Below, piece by piece: positions 1-5,750 of a stretch of DNA of 5,750 nucleotides (within the stretch, counting starts at the first letter, position 1; each line of letters starts with the position of its first letter). A model generated the notes under the pieces. That model made no database searches. It was given only the letters and a program-made list of their open reading frames with translations, and was not told the origin of the DNA. A program made the translations under genes and the position numbers. The DNA comes from a bacterium (GTDB taxonomy: Bacteria; UBA9089; JASEGY01): the NCBI GenBank assembly GCA_030019105.1, contig JASEGY010000250.1, forward strand, positions 1 through 5,750, written 5' to 3'.

Positions 1-1598
1 TCTAAAGACTTGCCGGCTATCCGGCATCGCTCCTCAAATTCCTTAATCTCAGCCAGGTCGACCTTTTGTCCCTGCCAATACTTGCTTTCCACAAACCAGC
101 CTACCTCAAGGTATGCCCCAACTACATCTATCTGTACCTGCCGGCCTTCCGGAGACCGCAATTTCCTCTCGCCGACCCAGATAAAGCGGGGCAAAAAGAT
201 TTCTTTTTTTAATCCGAAATAAGGCTCGCCATCTACGATTTCCTCTCGCCATTTGAGCATCAAAAGCTCTATCATCCTCTCCGCCACATATCCCTTATAT
301 TCATCCGCATGTTTCACCTTTTTCCTGTACTCAGTCAGCTTCAAATTCAGCATTTCATTCTGGGGCTTCTTTTCCTTTTCCATCCGCTTCCAGGCCCGGA
401 GGAATTCGTTCAAGATAGGATCATTGATTTTTCCGTAAACCTCGCCAAAGATGAACTCCTCTACCAGATCCGCCCTGGCCAGATCAATGAACATCTCCCG
501 GATTACTTCCGGGGTTAACCGGCTATGGCGGAGTCGTTTGGAGAGCTCAATCATATCCTCGGTGGTGATTCTAATTGGCTCATCTTCTAACTCCGCAATG
601 TAATAAATTATTTCTTTGCCGGCTCCCCAGCGGTTTTGTTCATAAACGAATTTGCGGATTTGCTGAGACAGCTCGGAGTATATCCCCCCTTTGATCAGGT
701 CTGTGGCCACGGCCTCATTTAACTCGTTCGGCAGATTAAGGTCTATCTTTTGCAGCCGGGCCTGGTCTAAAATAGCCCAGATATATACAGGATTACCCCC
801 GGTTCTTTCTCCTAAATGAACGGCCATTTCCGTCGAGATACTCACGCCATTAACAGCAGCCAGCTTTTTAGCCAGATCAGCTGCATACATGGCACTCATA
901 CCCCTGATATATTCTATGCGAAACCGGCCGTGAAGCGGCCCTCGCTCCACGATGTCTTTTAAAATCAAGGTCATGGCCGAGCCGGTGATGATATGAGGAC
1001 ACCATCTGCTTTCCACGGCATTTTGATGTTTCCCCAGGGCATTAGAGTTAATCCCATCTGAGGTCTTGATCTTAAGTACATCCTGGAATTCGTCCAGAAA
1101 GACAATGATCGGTCGTTCATTGTAGTCAGCCACTGTGCGGGGGGCATTAATGGCTATCTCTAGCAGTTCATCTTTGTTGTTTCTAAGATTGAGAAAAAAC
1201 TCGATCACATAGATCAAGCCGGCATCCTTTTTCTCATAGGCGGCCTCTATCAGTTTATCCAAATCCTTTTGAAGGTAAGACAGATCTTTACCCGTAGTAA
1301 AAGCCAGATACTGTCGGATAAAATTTAAAAAGTACCTTTCAGTAAACTCTTTAGAATTGAGAATCGCTCCCTCATAACTAAAGAATATCGGCACGACTTT
1401 ATCCTGCTCAAAGAAGAGCTTGCTATGGACGCGTTTAAAAAGCTCGGTCTTCCCCAGCCGGCGGAGTCCGATCAGAACTGCAGACCGTGTCCAGCGCTTC
1501 TCAGTGTCTATTCCCATCTGCCACAGCAGTTCCATCTCTTCTTCCCGGTCAGTAAAAAGCTCATCCGGGCAGGCGGGGGTAAAGATATATCTTTTCAT
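1..1598 (-). CDS. STAND-type (archaeal ATPase_2-like) ATPase with C-terminal PD-(D/E)XK nuclease domain, copy A' (3' end outside window)
   Basis: This is an open frame of 532 codons without any stop; I translated it codon by codon and it runs off the left edge. It is a paralogue of the gene at 3265-5031, with about 39 amino-acid differences and one missing codon (Ile288 of copy A, near 738), so roughly 55 C-terminal residues are unseen. The ATG at 1596-1598 is preceded by GGAGG (1608-1612) at 9-base spacing. Visible motifs are Walker A GLRRLGKT (1446-1469, residues 44-51), Walker B FLDEF (Asp169-Glu170), a TGGNP motif as in the GxP signature of STAND NTPases, and near the window edge the nuclease residues Asp (126-128) and Glu-x-Lys (81-89). 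All key residues match copy A, so it looks functional rather than decaying. It follows gene B by 66 bases. Predicted role: ATP-dependent switch coupled to a DNA-cutting domain, cytoplasmic; the target is unknown. Confidence 0.9.
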   Translation of the reverse strand, partial: MKRYIFTPACPDELFTDREEEMELLWQMGIDTEKRWTRSAVLIGLRRLGKTELFKRVHSKLFFEQDKVVPIFFSYEGAILNSKEFTERYFLNFIRQYLAFTTGKDLSYLQKDLDKLIEAAYEKKDAGLIYVIEFFLNLRNNKDELLEIAINAPRTVADYNERPIIVFLDEFQDVLKIKTSDGINSNALGKHQNAVESRWCPHIITGSAMTLILKDIVERGPLHGRFRIEYIRGMSAMYAADLAKKLAAVNGVSISTEMAVHLGERTGGNPVYIWAILDQARLQKIDLNLPNELNEAVATDLIKGGIYSELSQQIRKFVYEQNRWGAGKEIIYYIAELEDEPIRITTEDMIELSKRLRHSRLTPEVIREMFIDLARADLVEEFIFGEVYGKINDPILNEFLRAWKRMEKEKKPQNEMLNLKLTEYRKKVKHADEYKGYVAERMIELLMLKWREEIVDGEPYFGLKKEIFLPRFIWVGERKLRSPEGRQVQIDVVGAYLEVGWFVESKYWQGQKVDLAEIKEFEERCRIAGKSL

Positions 1599-1607
1599 TT
1601 TTCCGTG

Positions 1608-1612
1608 CCTCC
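1608..1612 (-). promoter_or_regulatory. Ribosome binding site of A', inside a CACGGAGG/CACGGAAA tandem motif
   Basis: GGAGG lies 9 bases upstream of the ATG at 1598. It sits in the leader string CACGGAGG-CACGGAAA, an imperfect 8-base tandem repeat. The frame stays open further upstream into the toxin remnant, so this site is what fixes the start at 1598. Confidence 0.8.
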
Positions 1613-1634
1613 GTGTGTCTTGGGTATAATCTAC

Positions 1635-1661
1635 TTCAAATATCTTCAGGTCGAGCAAACG
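1635..1661 (-). pseudogene. Nine-codon remnant of the ParE/RelE-type toxin gene 3' end
   Basis: On the minus strand these bases read RLLDLKIFE, matching residues 94-102 (RLLDLKMFE) of the toxin at 5064-5381, and the DNA identity continues leftwards into the A' leader. An 8-base gap relative to the intact locus (5069-5076 there) puts the remnant in frame with A': after FE the frame reads VDYTQDTRRHGK and then the A' methionine. To the right of 1661 the similarity stops abruptly, three bases before the stop codon of gene B (1665-1667). It marks the edge of the duplicated block. Confidence 0.8.
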
Positions 1662-1664
1662 ATT

Positions 1665-3254
1665 TTATCCCTTCATTCTTCCTATGGCTATTTTAAAACT
1701 AACGATTATTTTATTATTTATTTCATATTTTTGAGGCGAGCACAATTTACCCACCTGGGTTTGAGGATTAAAGAGAACAACAAACCCTCTGTCTACCCGT
1801 TCAGTAGCTAAATATTTCTCACTCAATTGGTCGATGGCCTTTTCAATAGTCTTGGGAGACCGGTATATTTTAGTTTCAACAATATATTTTTTAGCTCTGT
1901 ATGTTAAAAGGATGTCCATTCTACCCACACCCGAGGGAATTTCGTAGCGGAGACTGGCATGCTCTCTTCCTTTTACAAATTGATACAACCAGGCAGTAAG
2001 TAAAAACTGGCCTGTTTTTTCGTAAGGTTTTTTGGTTTCATAGAAGGCATTAACCCCGATTTCCATAATATATTCTTCAAAATCCGATAGTATTTTCTCC
2101 ATATCCAGGTCACCCGTTTTCGTAAAATAGCGATGACTGGTAAAATCCGACTGATTCTCAAATTTTCTAAAAAACGTCTTTGTAAACCGTGATTGATAGA
2201 TATTATTAAAAACTACGGCCCTTGTGTCCTGTTCCTTTATTAAGCCGTAGGATTCAAGAAAAGACTGCTCTTTATCATCCGGATCGTAAGCTACCCCATT
2301 AAAAATAATTTCGATAAATGTTTCTTTATATAACTCCGCTTTCCCAAACAGATTATCAAAATGATCATTCTTATCCTTTAAGAGAAGTTCAATGGCCTTA
2401 TCTACATCTTCCGAAGTGATAGGTTCAACGGTTTCCGGCTTTATCCGGACAGTCAAAATACTTCCCAGCCAGTTTACCAGCCAGGGCTGGCCGGCCGTTT
2501 CTTTGAATATCTTTTGGACGGCCTCTTCAGTAAATGGCTGGTTGGTTTCTTCTGTGTATTCCTGGTATAAATCCCTGATATTTTCTAAACTAAAAGGAGG
2601 CAATTTAACTTTATCGGCGATGTTAAAAGGAGACACCCCGCCAAGAACTAATTTGGCTATATTTCTGATACCTACTAATCCTACAGAATACAAGGCCTTC
2701 TCGGAAACACCTTTAAATTTCTGATAAAGACTCCTCAGCGTAGTTAAGAAGTTTTCAATCTCTGCTACGGGGATACCATCAAACTCATCAATAAATATAA
2801 CTATCTTTTTTGTGGGAAGAAGATTATTTAAGTCTTCAAAAAGTTCTTCAAGTGAGACATGATTGACGATGCTATGCTTTTTCAGAAACTCTTTTACTGC
2901 CTCTAACCTTTCGCACTGAACCCCTTCTAATCGTTGTAGCAATTGTCGATAAATCTCTTTTTGAAGCAATCGATAGAAATGTGTTCTTTCTAAGCTCTTG
3001 TAATTCTGGAAGTTCAACATAATGCCAATATAGGTAATATCTTTTTCCAGCTCTTTACAGAATTGTTCAAAAAAGGTCGTCTTACCGCTTTGTCGCGGGG
3101 CAAAGATAGAGAAGTAACGGCCCAGATCAACCATGGTCTTCATGTCCTGATTTTGGGTGTTGGTTACCTGAGTCATTGGCACAAAGTAAGAGATATCAGG
3201 ATTTACTTCGCCGCTATTTTCAAAAAATCGTCTTGGTTTTTTAAACTCGCTCAT
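1665..3254 (-). CDS. AAA/STAND-type ATPase with C-terminal PD-(D/E)XK nuclease domain (gene B)
   Basis: The protein has 529 residues from the chosen ATG at 3252-3254. An in-frame ATG at 3276-3278 would add eight residues but lacks a well-spaced ribosome binding site. Motifs are a Walker A variant APRQSGKT (residues 52-59, Ala replacing the first Gly), Walker B IVIFIDEFD (Asp156-Glu157), a possible sensor strand LVGIRNI (193-199), and AGQPW (254-258), comparable to the GxP motif of STAND NTPases. A helical/winged-helix-like middle includes YGLI and NNIYQSRF, as in AAA_35-like ATPases. The C-terminus carries GRMDILL...VETK, giving Asp447 and Glu460-x-Lys462 of a PD-(D/E)XK fold (PDDEXK_9-like). 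It shares architecture but no obvious sequence with A/A'. Its coding DNA has longer AT-rich runs than A, hinting at a different origin. Predicted role: nucleotide-regulated nuclease, cytoplasmic. Domain calls are confident; substrate and biological role are unknown. Confidence 0.88.
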   Translation of the reverse strand: MSEFKKPRRFFENSGEVNPDISYFVPMTQVTNTQNQDMKTMVDLGRYFSIFAPRQSGKTTFFEQFCKELEKDITYIGIMLNFQNYKSLERTHFYRLLQKEIYRQLLQRLEGVQCERLEAVKEFLKKHSIVNHVSLEELFEDLNNLLPTKKIVIFIDEFDGIPVAEIENFLTTLRSLYQKFKGVSEKALYSVGLVGIRNIAKLVLGGVSPFNIADKVKLPPFSLENIRDLYQEYTEETNQPFTEEAVQKIFKETAGQPWLVNWLGSILTVRIKPETVEPITSEDVDKAIELLLKDKNDHFDNLFGKAELYKETFIEIIFNGVAYDPDDKEQSFLESYGLIKEQDTRAVVFNNIYQSRFTKTFFRKFENQSDFTSHRYFTKTGDLDMEKILSDFEEYIMEIGVNAFYETKKPYEKTGQFLLTAWLYQFVKGREHASLRYEIPSGVGRMDILLTYRAKKYIVETKIYRSPKTIEKAIDQLSEKYLATERVDRGFVVLFNPQTQVGKLCSPQKYEINNKIIVSFKIAIGRMKG

Positions 3255-3264
3255 TTTATCTCTT

Positions 3265-3273
3265 TCACCTCTT
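3265..3273 (-). promoter_or_regulatory. Ribosome binding site of gene B overlapping the stop codon of gene A
   Basis: The minus strand reads AAGAGGTGA, ending at the TGA stop of A (3265-3267), and lies about 10 bases upstream of the ATG at 3254. Ribosomes terminating on A would sit on the B initiation site, which suggests translational coupling and supports the shorter B start. Confidence 0.7.
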
Positions 3274-5031
3274 CTCATACATCTGGGGCAATTCCCTCAC
3301 GCCGTATCTGGTCAAGAGACAATTCAGCATCTCCTCATTGGAACCCAATATCCCTTTTTGGGACATATATGCCTCTGCCTCCTCGGTGAAGCCCTCTAAA
3401 CTGAAATACCACAAGACCGGTTCCTCTACTTCTAAAGACTTGCCGGCTATCCGGCATCGCTCCTCAAATTCCTTAATCTCAGCCAGGCCTACCTTCTGTC
3501 CCCGCCAGTACTTGCTTTCCACAAACCAGCCTACCTCAAGATACGCCCCAACTACATCTATCTGTACCTGCCGGCCTTCCGGAGACCGCAATTTCCTTTC
3601 GCCGACCCAGATAAAGCGGGGTAAAAAGATTTCTTTTTTTAATCCAAAATAAGGCTCGCCATCTACTGTTTCCTTTCGCCATTTGAGCATCAAAAGCTCT
3701 ATCATCCTCTCCGCCACATACCCCTTATATTCGTCCGCCTGTTTCACCTTTTTTCGGTACTCGGTCAGCTTCAAATTCAGCATTTCATCCTGAGGTTTCT
3801 TTTCTTTTTCCATCCGCTTCCAGGCCCGGAGGAATTCATTCAAGATCGGATCGTTTATTTTCCCGTAAACCTCGCCAAAAATAAATTCCTCCACCAGGTC
3901 AGCCCTGGCCAGATCGATGAACATCTCCCGGATCACTTCCGGGGTTAACTGTGAATGCCGCAGACGCTTGGAGATATCAATCATATCCTCGGTGGTAATT
4001 CTAATTGGCTCATCTTCTAATTCCGCAATATAATAAATTATTTCCTTGCCGGCCCCCCAGCGGTTTTGTTCATAGACAAACTTGCGAATCTGCTGAGACA
4101 GCTCGGAATATATCCCCCCTTTGATCAGGTCTGTGGCTACGGCTTTATTTAACTCATCCGGCAGATTAATAAGGTCTATCTTTTGCATGCGGGCCTGATC
4201 CAAAATAGCCCAGATATATACGGGGTTGCCGCCGGTCCTTTCTCCTAAATGAACGGCCATTTCCGTTGAGATACTCACGCCATTAAAAGCCGCCAGCTTC
4301 TTGGCCAGATCAGCCGCATGCACGGCCATCATGCCCCTGATATATTCTATGTGAAACCGGCCGTGAAGTGGCCCCCGCTCCACGATGTCTTTTAAAATCA
4401 AGGTCATGGCTGAGCCGGTGATGATATGAGGACACCAGCGACTTTCCACTGCATTTTGATGTTTTCCCAGGGCATTAGGGTCAATCCCACTTGTAGTTCT
4501 GATTTTAAGTACATCCTGGAATTCGTCCAGGAAGACAATTATAGGCTGTTCATTGTAATCAGCCACTGTGCGGGGGGCATTAATGGCTATCTCCAGCAGC
4601 TTATCTTCGTTATCTCTGAAATTGAAAAAGGATTCGAACACATAGAGCAAGCTGGCATCCTTTTTCTCATCGGCCGCCTCTACCAGTTTATCCATATCCT
4701 TTTGAAGGTAAGACAGATCTTTACCCGTAGTAAAAGCCAGATACTGCTGGATAAAATTCAAAAAGTACCTTTCAGTAAACTCCTTAGAATTAAGAGCCGC
4801 TCCCTCATAGGTAAAGAATATCGGCACGACTTTATCCTGCTCAAAGAAGAGCCTGCTATGGACACGTTTAAAAAGCTCGGTCTTCCCCAGCCGGCGGAGT
4901 CCGATCAGAACTGCAGACCGTGTCCAGCGCTTCTCAGTGTCTATTCCCATCTGCCACAGCAGTTCCATCTCTTCTTCCCGGTCAGTAAAAAGCTCATCCG
5001 GGCAGGCGGGGGTAAAGATATATCTTTTCAT
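3265..5031 (-). CDS. STAND-type (archaeal ATPase_2-like) ATPase with C-terminal PD-(D/E)XK nuclease domain, copy A
   Basis: The protein has 588 residues from the ATG at 5029-5031, which has GGAGG 9 bases upstream. A further upstream in-frame ATG (5071-5073) overlaps the toxin stop and has no such site. The N-terminus FTDREEEMELL is typical of archaeal ATPase_2 proteins. Walker A is GLRRLGKT (44-51), Walker B is IIVFLDEFQD (Asp169-Glu170), a sensor-like strand IITGSAM lies at 203-209, and the STAND-like GxP motif TGGNPVY at 266-272. Residues ~310-400 look like a winged-helix region ending in KINDPILNEFLRAW. The C-terminal part (~435-530) is a PD-(D/E)XK domain of the DUF234 kind: helix Glu441, Asp492, Glu505-x-Lys507. 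It has no signal peptide or membrane segment. It starts 32 bases after the toxin stop and is coupled to gene B downstream. Known relatives are poorly characterised; an ATP-gated nuclease is an inference from the domains. Confidence 0.92.
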   Translation of the reverse strand: MKRYIFTPACPDELFTDREEEMELLWQMGIDTEKRWTRSAVLIGLRRLGKTELFKRVHSRLFFEQDKVVPIFFTYEGAALNSKEFTERYFLNFIQQYLAFTTGKDLSYLQKDMDKLVEAADEKKDASLLYVFESFFNFRDNEDKLLEIAINAPRTVADYNEQPIIVFLDEFQDVLKIRTTSGIDPNALGKHQNAVESRWCPHIITGSAMTLILKDIVERGPLHGRFHIEYIRGMMAVHAADLAKKLAAFNGVSISTEMAVHLGERTGGNPVYIWAILDQARMQKIDLINLPDELNKAVATDLIKGGIYSELSQQIRKFVYEQNRWGAGKEIIYYIAELEDEPIRITTEDMIDISKRLRHSQLTPEVIREMFIDLARADLVEEFIFGEVYGKINDPILNEFLRAWKRMEKEKKPQDEMLNLKLTEYRKKVKQADEYKGYVAERMIELLMLKWRKETVDGEPYFGLKKEIFLPRFIWVGERKLRSPEGRQVQIDVVGAYLEVGWFVESKYWRGQKVGLAEIKEFEERCRIAGKSLEVEEPVLWYFSLEGFTEEAEAYMSQKGILGSNEEMLNCLLTRYGVRELPQMYEKR

Positions 5032-5102
5032 TTTTCCGTGCCTCCGTGTGTCTGTGGTGTAATCTACTCCCATTTTTCAAACATCTTCAGGTCGAGTAAC
5101 CG
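3431..5102. repeat. Right copy of the direct repeat (A plus toxin 3' end)
   Basis: Homologous to 1-1661, with similarity ending inside the 3' part of the toxin gene, just after the codons for RLLDLKMFE. Only the part overlapping the visible left copy can be delimited here; the repeat probably extends leftwards to 3265 or further, into gene B. Confidence 0.93.
5041..5045 (-). promoter_or_regulatory. Ribosome binding site of A
   Basis: GGAGG lies 9 bases upstream of the ATG at 5031, within the same CACGGAGG/CACGGAAA leader as A'. It decides the start against the upstream in-frame ATG at 5073. Confidence 0.8.
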
Positions 5103-5381
5103 AGCGTCATGAATAACTCGCATTATAATTACCTTCGAGCCTTGAATACGAAAAATGGTTCTATCCTTCCCATAGATAAGATGCCGAGACTCTTGTCCTA
5201 CTTCTTCTGCTTCAGGGATAATCGGGCAACGTCTGGGGAAATTCTCTAAGGAATAAATCTGCCGCTCGATTTCTTCCACCCATTTGATAGCTGCCCCTGG
5301 ACTATCCTGGGAGATATATTCAAAAACTGATGTTACATCGGCTTCAGCTACGGAGGTAATTTCAACCTGATATTTTTGCAC
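5064..5381 (-). CDS. ParE/RelE-superfamily toxin
   Basis: The 105-residue protein has the usual length and pattern of the family. The N-terminal strand YQVEITSVAEADV leads into two helices with Asp/Glu/Trp-rich faces (residues ~13-45), then LENFPRRCP, then strands containing RHLIY, RTIFRI and VIIMRVIHDARLL, with His91 and Arg94 at the conserved C-terminal H-x(2)-R position. The start is GTG (5379-5381), with AAGGAG at 5392-5397 ten bases upstream, inside the antitoxin gene. It overlaps the antitoxin frame by 20 bases, the classic coupled arrangement. RelE members cleave mRNA on the ribosome and ParE members poison gyrase; the sequence alone does not decide between them. The toxin stop lies 32 bases before the ATPase start, so the ATPases are probably transcribed from the same promoter. 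Its last codons are duplicated upstream of A' (1635-1661). Confidence 0.9.
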   Translation of the reverse strand: MQKYQVEITSVAEADVTSVFEYISQDSPGAAIKWVEEIERQIYSLENFPRRCPIIPEAEEVGQESRHLIYGKDRTIFRIQGSKVIIMRVIHDARLLDLKMFEKWE

Positions 5382-5646
5382 GCCCTTTAAGCTCCTTCAG
5401 AAAATCTCGTGCTGGTCGGGTGCGCCCTTCTTGGACATCAGTTTCAGCTTCAGCTAATAGGGCTCCAAGATTTATATTTTTCAACTTTTTCTCAAAGACC
5501 GTCACATCAAGCAAGACAGCATCAGGTTTTCCATTAACAGTGACAATGATAGGGCGGCCGGTACGGTGTATTTGTTCAAAAATCTCGCGAGTCCTCTTCT
5601 TTAAATCAGAGACCGGTTTAATGTCTTCAGTAATACTTACAGACAT
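5362..5646 (-). CDS. Phd/YefM-family antitoxin
   Basis: The 94-residue protein carries the family's N-terminal DNA-binding/dimerisation pattern: PVSDLKKRTREIFEQI (11-26) followed by RPIIVTVNGKPDAVLLDV (31-48) and FEKKLK. The charged C-terminal tail (65-90), rich in Glu, Arg and Lys, is the expected toxin-binding segment. The ATG at 5644-5646 is preceded by AAAGGAT about 11 bases away. Phd/YefM proteins neutralise a cognate toxin by direct binding and repress their own operon, with the toxin as co-repressor. The inverted repeats just upstream (5669-5718) are candidate operators. The gene overlaps the toxin by 20 bases and is first in the transcription unit. Pairing of Phd-type antitoxins with ParE/RelE-type toxins is well known, so the assignment is solid at family level. 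Confidence 0.9.
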   Translation of the reverse strand: MSVSITEDIKPVSDLKKRTREIFEQIHRTGRPIIVTVNGKPDAVLLDVTVFEKKLKNINLGALLAEAETDVQEGRTRPARDFLKELKGRAKISG

Positions 5647-5668
5647 TTTATTTCACATCCTTTCTGAT

Positions 5669-5680
5669 GCTATATTTAGC
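5669..5680. promoter_or_regulatory. Near-palindrome downstream of the -10 box, candidate operator
   Basis: The 12-mer GCTATATTTAGC is symmetrical except for one central pair (T-T). It lies between the TATAAT and the ribosome binding site of the antitoxin, a position where Phd/YefM dimers commonly bind. Assignment as an operator is inference. Confidence 0.4.
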
Positions 5681-5684
5681 ATTA

Positions 5685-5713
5685 ATTATAATACTATCTC
5701 GAGAGTTAAAAGT
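5685..5713 (-). promoter_or_regulatory. Candidate sigma-70-type promoter for the toxin-antitoxin/ATPase unit
   Basis: A perfect TATAAT lies at 5685-5690 on the minus strand, about 38 bases upstream of the antitoxin start. Seventeen bases further upstream is only a poor -35 match (ACTTTT, 5708-5713), so it may depend on local AT-richness or an activator. No other convincing promoter was seen between genes downstream. Confidence 0.5.
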
Positions 5714-5718
5714 TCTCG
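5697..5718. promoter_or_regulatory. TCTCGAGA palindrome and CGAGA-N9-TCTCG inverted repeat, candidate operator
   Basis: A perfect 8-base palindrome at 5697-5704 shares its right half with an inverted repeat whose arms are CGAGA (5700-5704) and TCTCG (5714-5718), spanning the -35/-10 spacer. A repressor bound here would block the promoter. The overlap of two symmetries suggests cooperative dimers, but no sequence logo for this antitoxin is available to confirm it. Confidence 0.4.
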
Positions 5719-5750
5719 TGTGTCTTCGAGGCTAACCCATTTAAAATAGG

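Larger units (their letters stand above)
1..1661. repeat. Left copy of a >1.6 kb direct repeat (A' plus toxin tail)
   Basis: This block aligns with 3431-5102 in the same orientation. Position 1 matches 3431; the offset changes from 3430 to 3433 at the one-codon indel near 738, and by another 8 bases in the leader (5069-5076 of the other copy). The first 120 bases differ at about seven sites, whereas 1432-1620 is identical to 4865-5053. The true left end lies outside the window. Confidence 0.93.
5647..5750. other. Upstream intergenic region, continuing past the right edge
   Basis: AT-rich non-coding DNA carrying the candidate promoter and inverted repeats. Beyond 5720 I see no gene start, terminator or RNA gene. 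The upstream neighbour is outside the window. Confidence 0.6.

Noticed and set aside
1..1598. A' as a pseudogene, because its frame has no stop in the window
   Set aside because: Full hand translation shows 532 uninterrupted codons with all motifs intact; it simply runs off the edge.
1599..1664. Terminator or internal promoter between B and A'
   Set aside because: No stem followed by a T-run on the minus strand and no good -35/-10 pair; the gap is explained by the toxin remnant and leader.
3338..3652. Plus-strand frames at 10-222 and 3338-3652 that resemble each other
   Set aside because: Their resemblance only reflects the direct repeat; both are antisense to the nuclease domain.
5029..5073. 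Longer A start at 5073
   Set aside because: It overlaps the toxin stop and lacks a Shine-Dalgarno site, whereas 5031 has GGAGG at 9 bases and the family's normal N-terminus.
4426..5112. 228-codon plus-strand open frame, and a similar one at 1425-1811
   Set aside because: They lie antisense to the Walker A ends of A and A', with low-complexity Ser/Phe-rich translations and no ribosome binding site or domain. They are shadows of the conserved ATPase sequence.
1..5750. CRISPR array, tRNA/rRNA, transposase or insertion-sequence ends
   Set aside because: No regularly spaced repeats, cloverleaf-like segments, DDE-type protein or terminal inverted repeats were found on either strand.

Overview
The window is a compact set of minus-strand genes, read from the right end towards the left. 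The order is: a Phd/YefM-type antitoxin, an overlapping ParE/RelE-type toxin, a STAND-type ATPase with a C-terminal PD-(D/E)XK nuclease domain (copy A), a second and unrelated ATPase-nuclease fusion (B), and a second copy of the first ATPase (A'), which leaves the window at base 1 with its last ~55 codons unseen. Every open frame on the plus strand is a shadow of these genes.

The G+C content is moderate, roughly mid-40s percent in A and A', with long AT-richer stretches in B. Shine-Dalgarno sites are strong and genes are tightly packed. The source looks prokaryotic. Archaeal-ATPase-type genes with nuclease tails and Phd/ParE modules are common in archaea, Deltaproteobacteria-like lineages and candidate phyla, but the window does not allow a species call.

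Right end (5647-5750): the only clear non-coding stretch, with a good -10 hexamer and two inverted repeats that could be antitoxin operators. 5064-5646: the toxin-antitoxin pair, overlapping by 20 bases. 3265-5031: ATPase-nuclease A, starting 32 bases after the toxin stop. 1665-3254: ATPase-nuclease B, whose ribosome binding site overlaps the stop codon of A. 1-1598: A', about 93% identical to A by hand count.

The main evolutionary signal is that A' was not copied alone. Upstream of it, jammed against the stop of B, is a nine-codon fossil of the 3' end of the toxin gene. This fits a tandem duplication of a block [toxin tail - A - B], and predicts a second B gene just beyond the left edge. The first 189 bases of the homology (leader, ribosome binding site and the first ~55 codons including Walker A) are perfectly identical between A and A', while the rest has diverged by several percent. 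That suggests gene conversion or selection at that end.

Functionally, the genes are likely to be co-transcribed from the toxin-antitoxin promoter. Two different P-loop/nuclease fusions beside a toxin-antitoxin module resemble a defence or mobile-element-stability locus. That role is an inference; no substrate or trigger can be read from the sequence.
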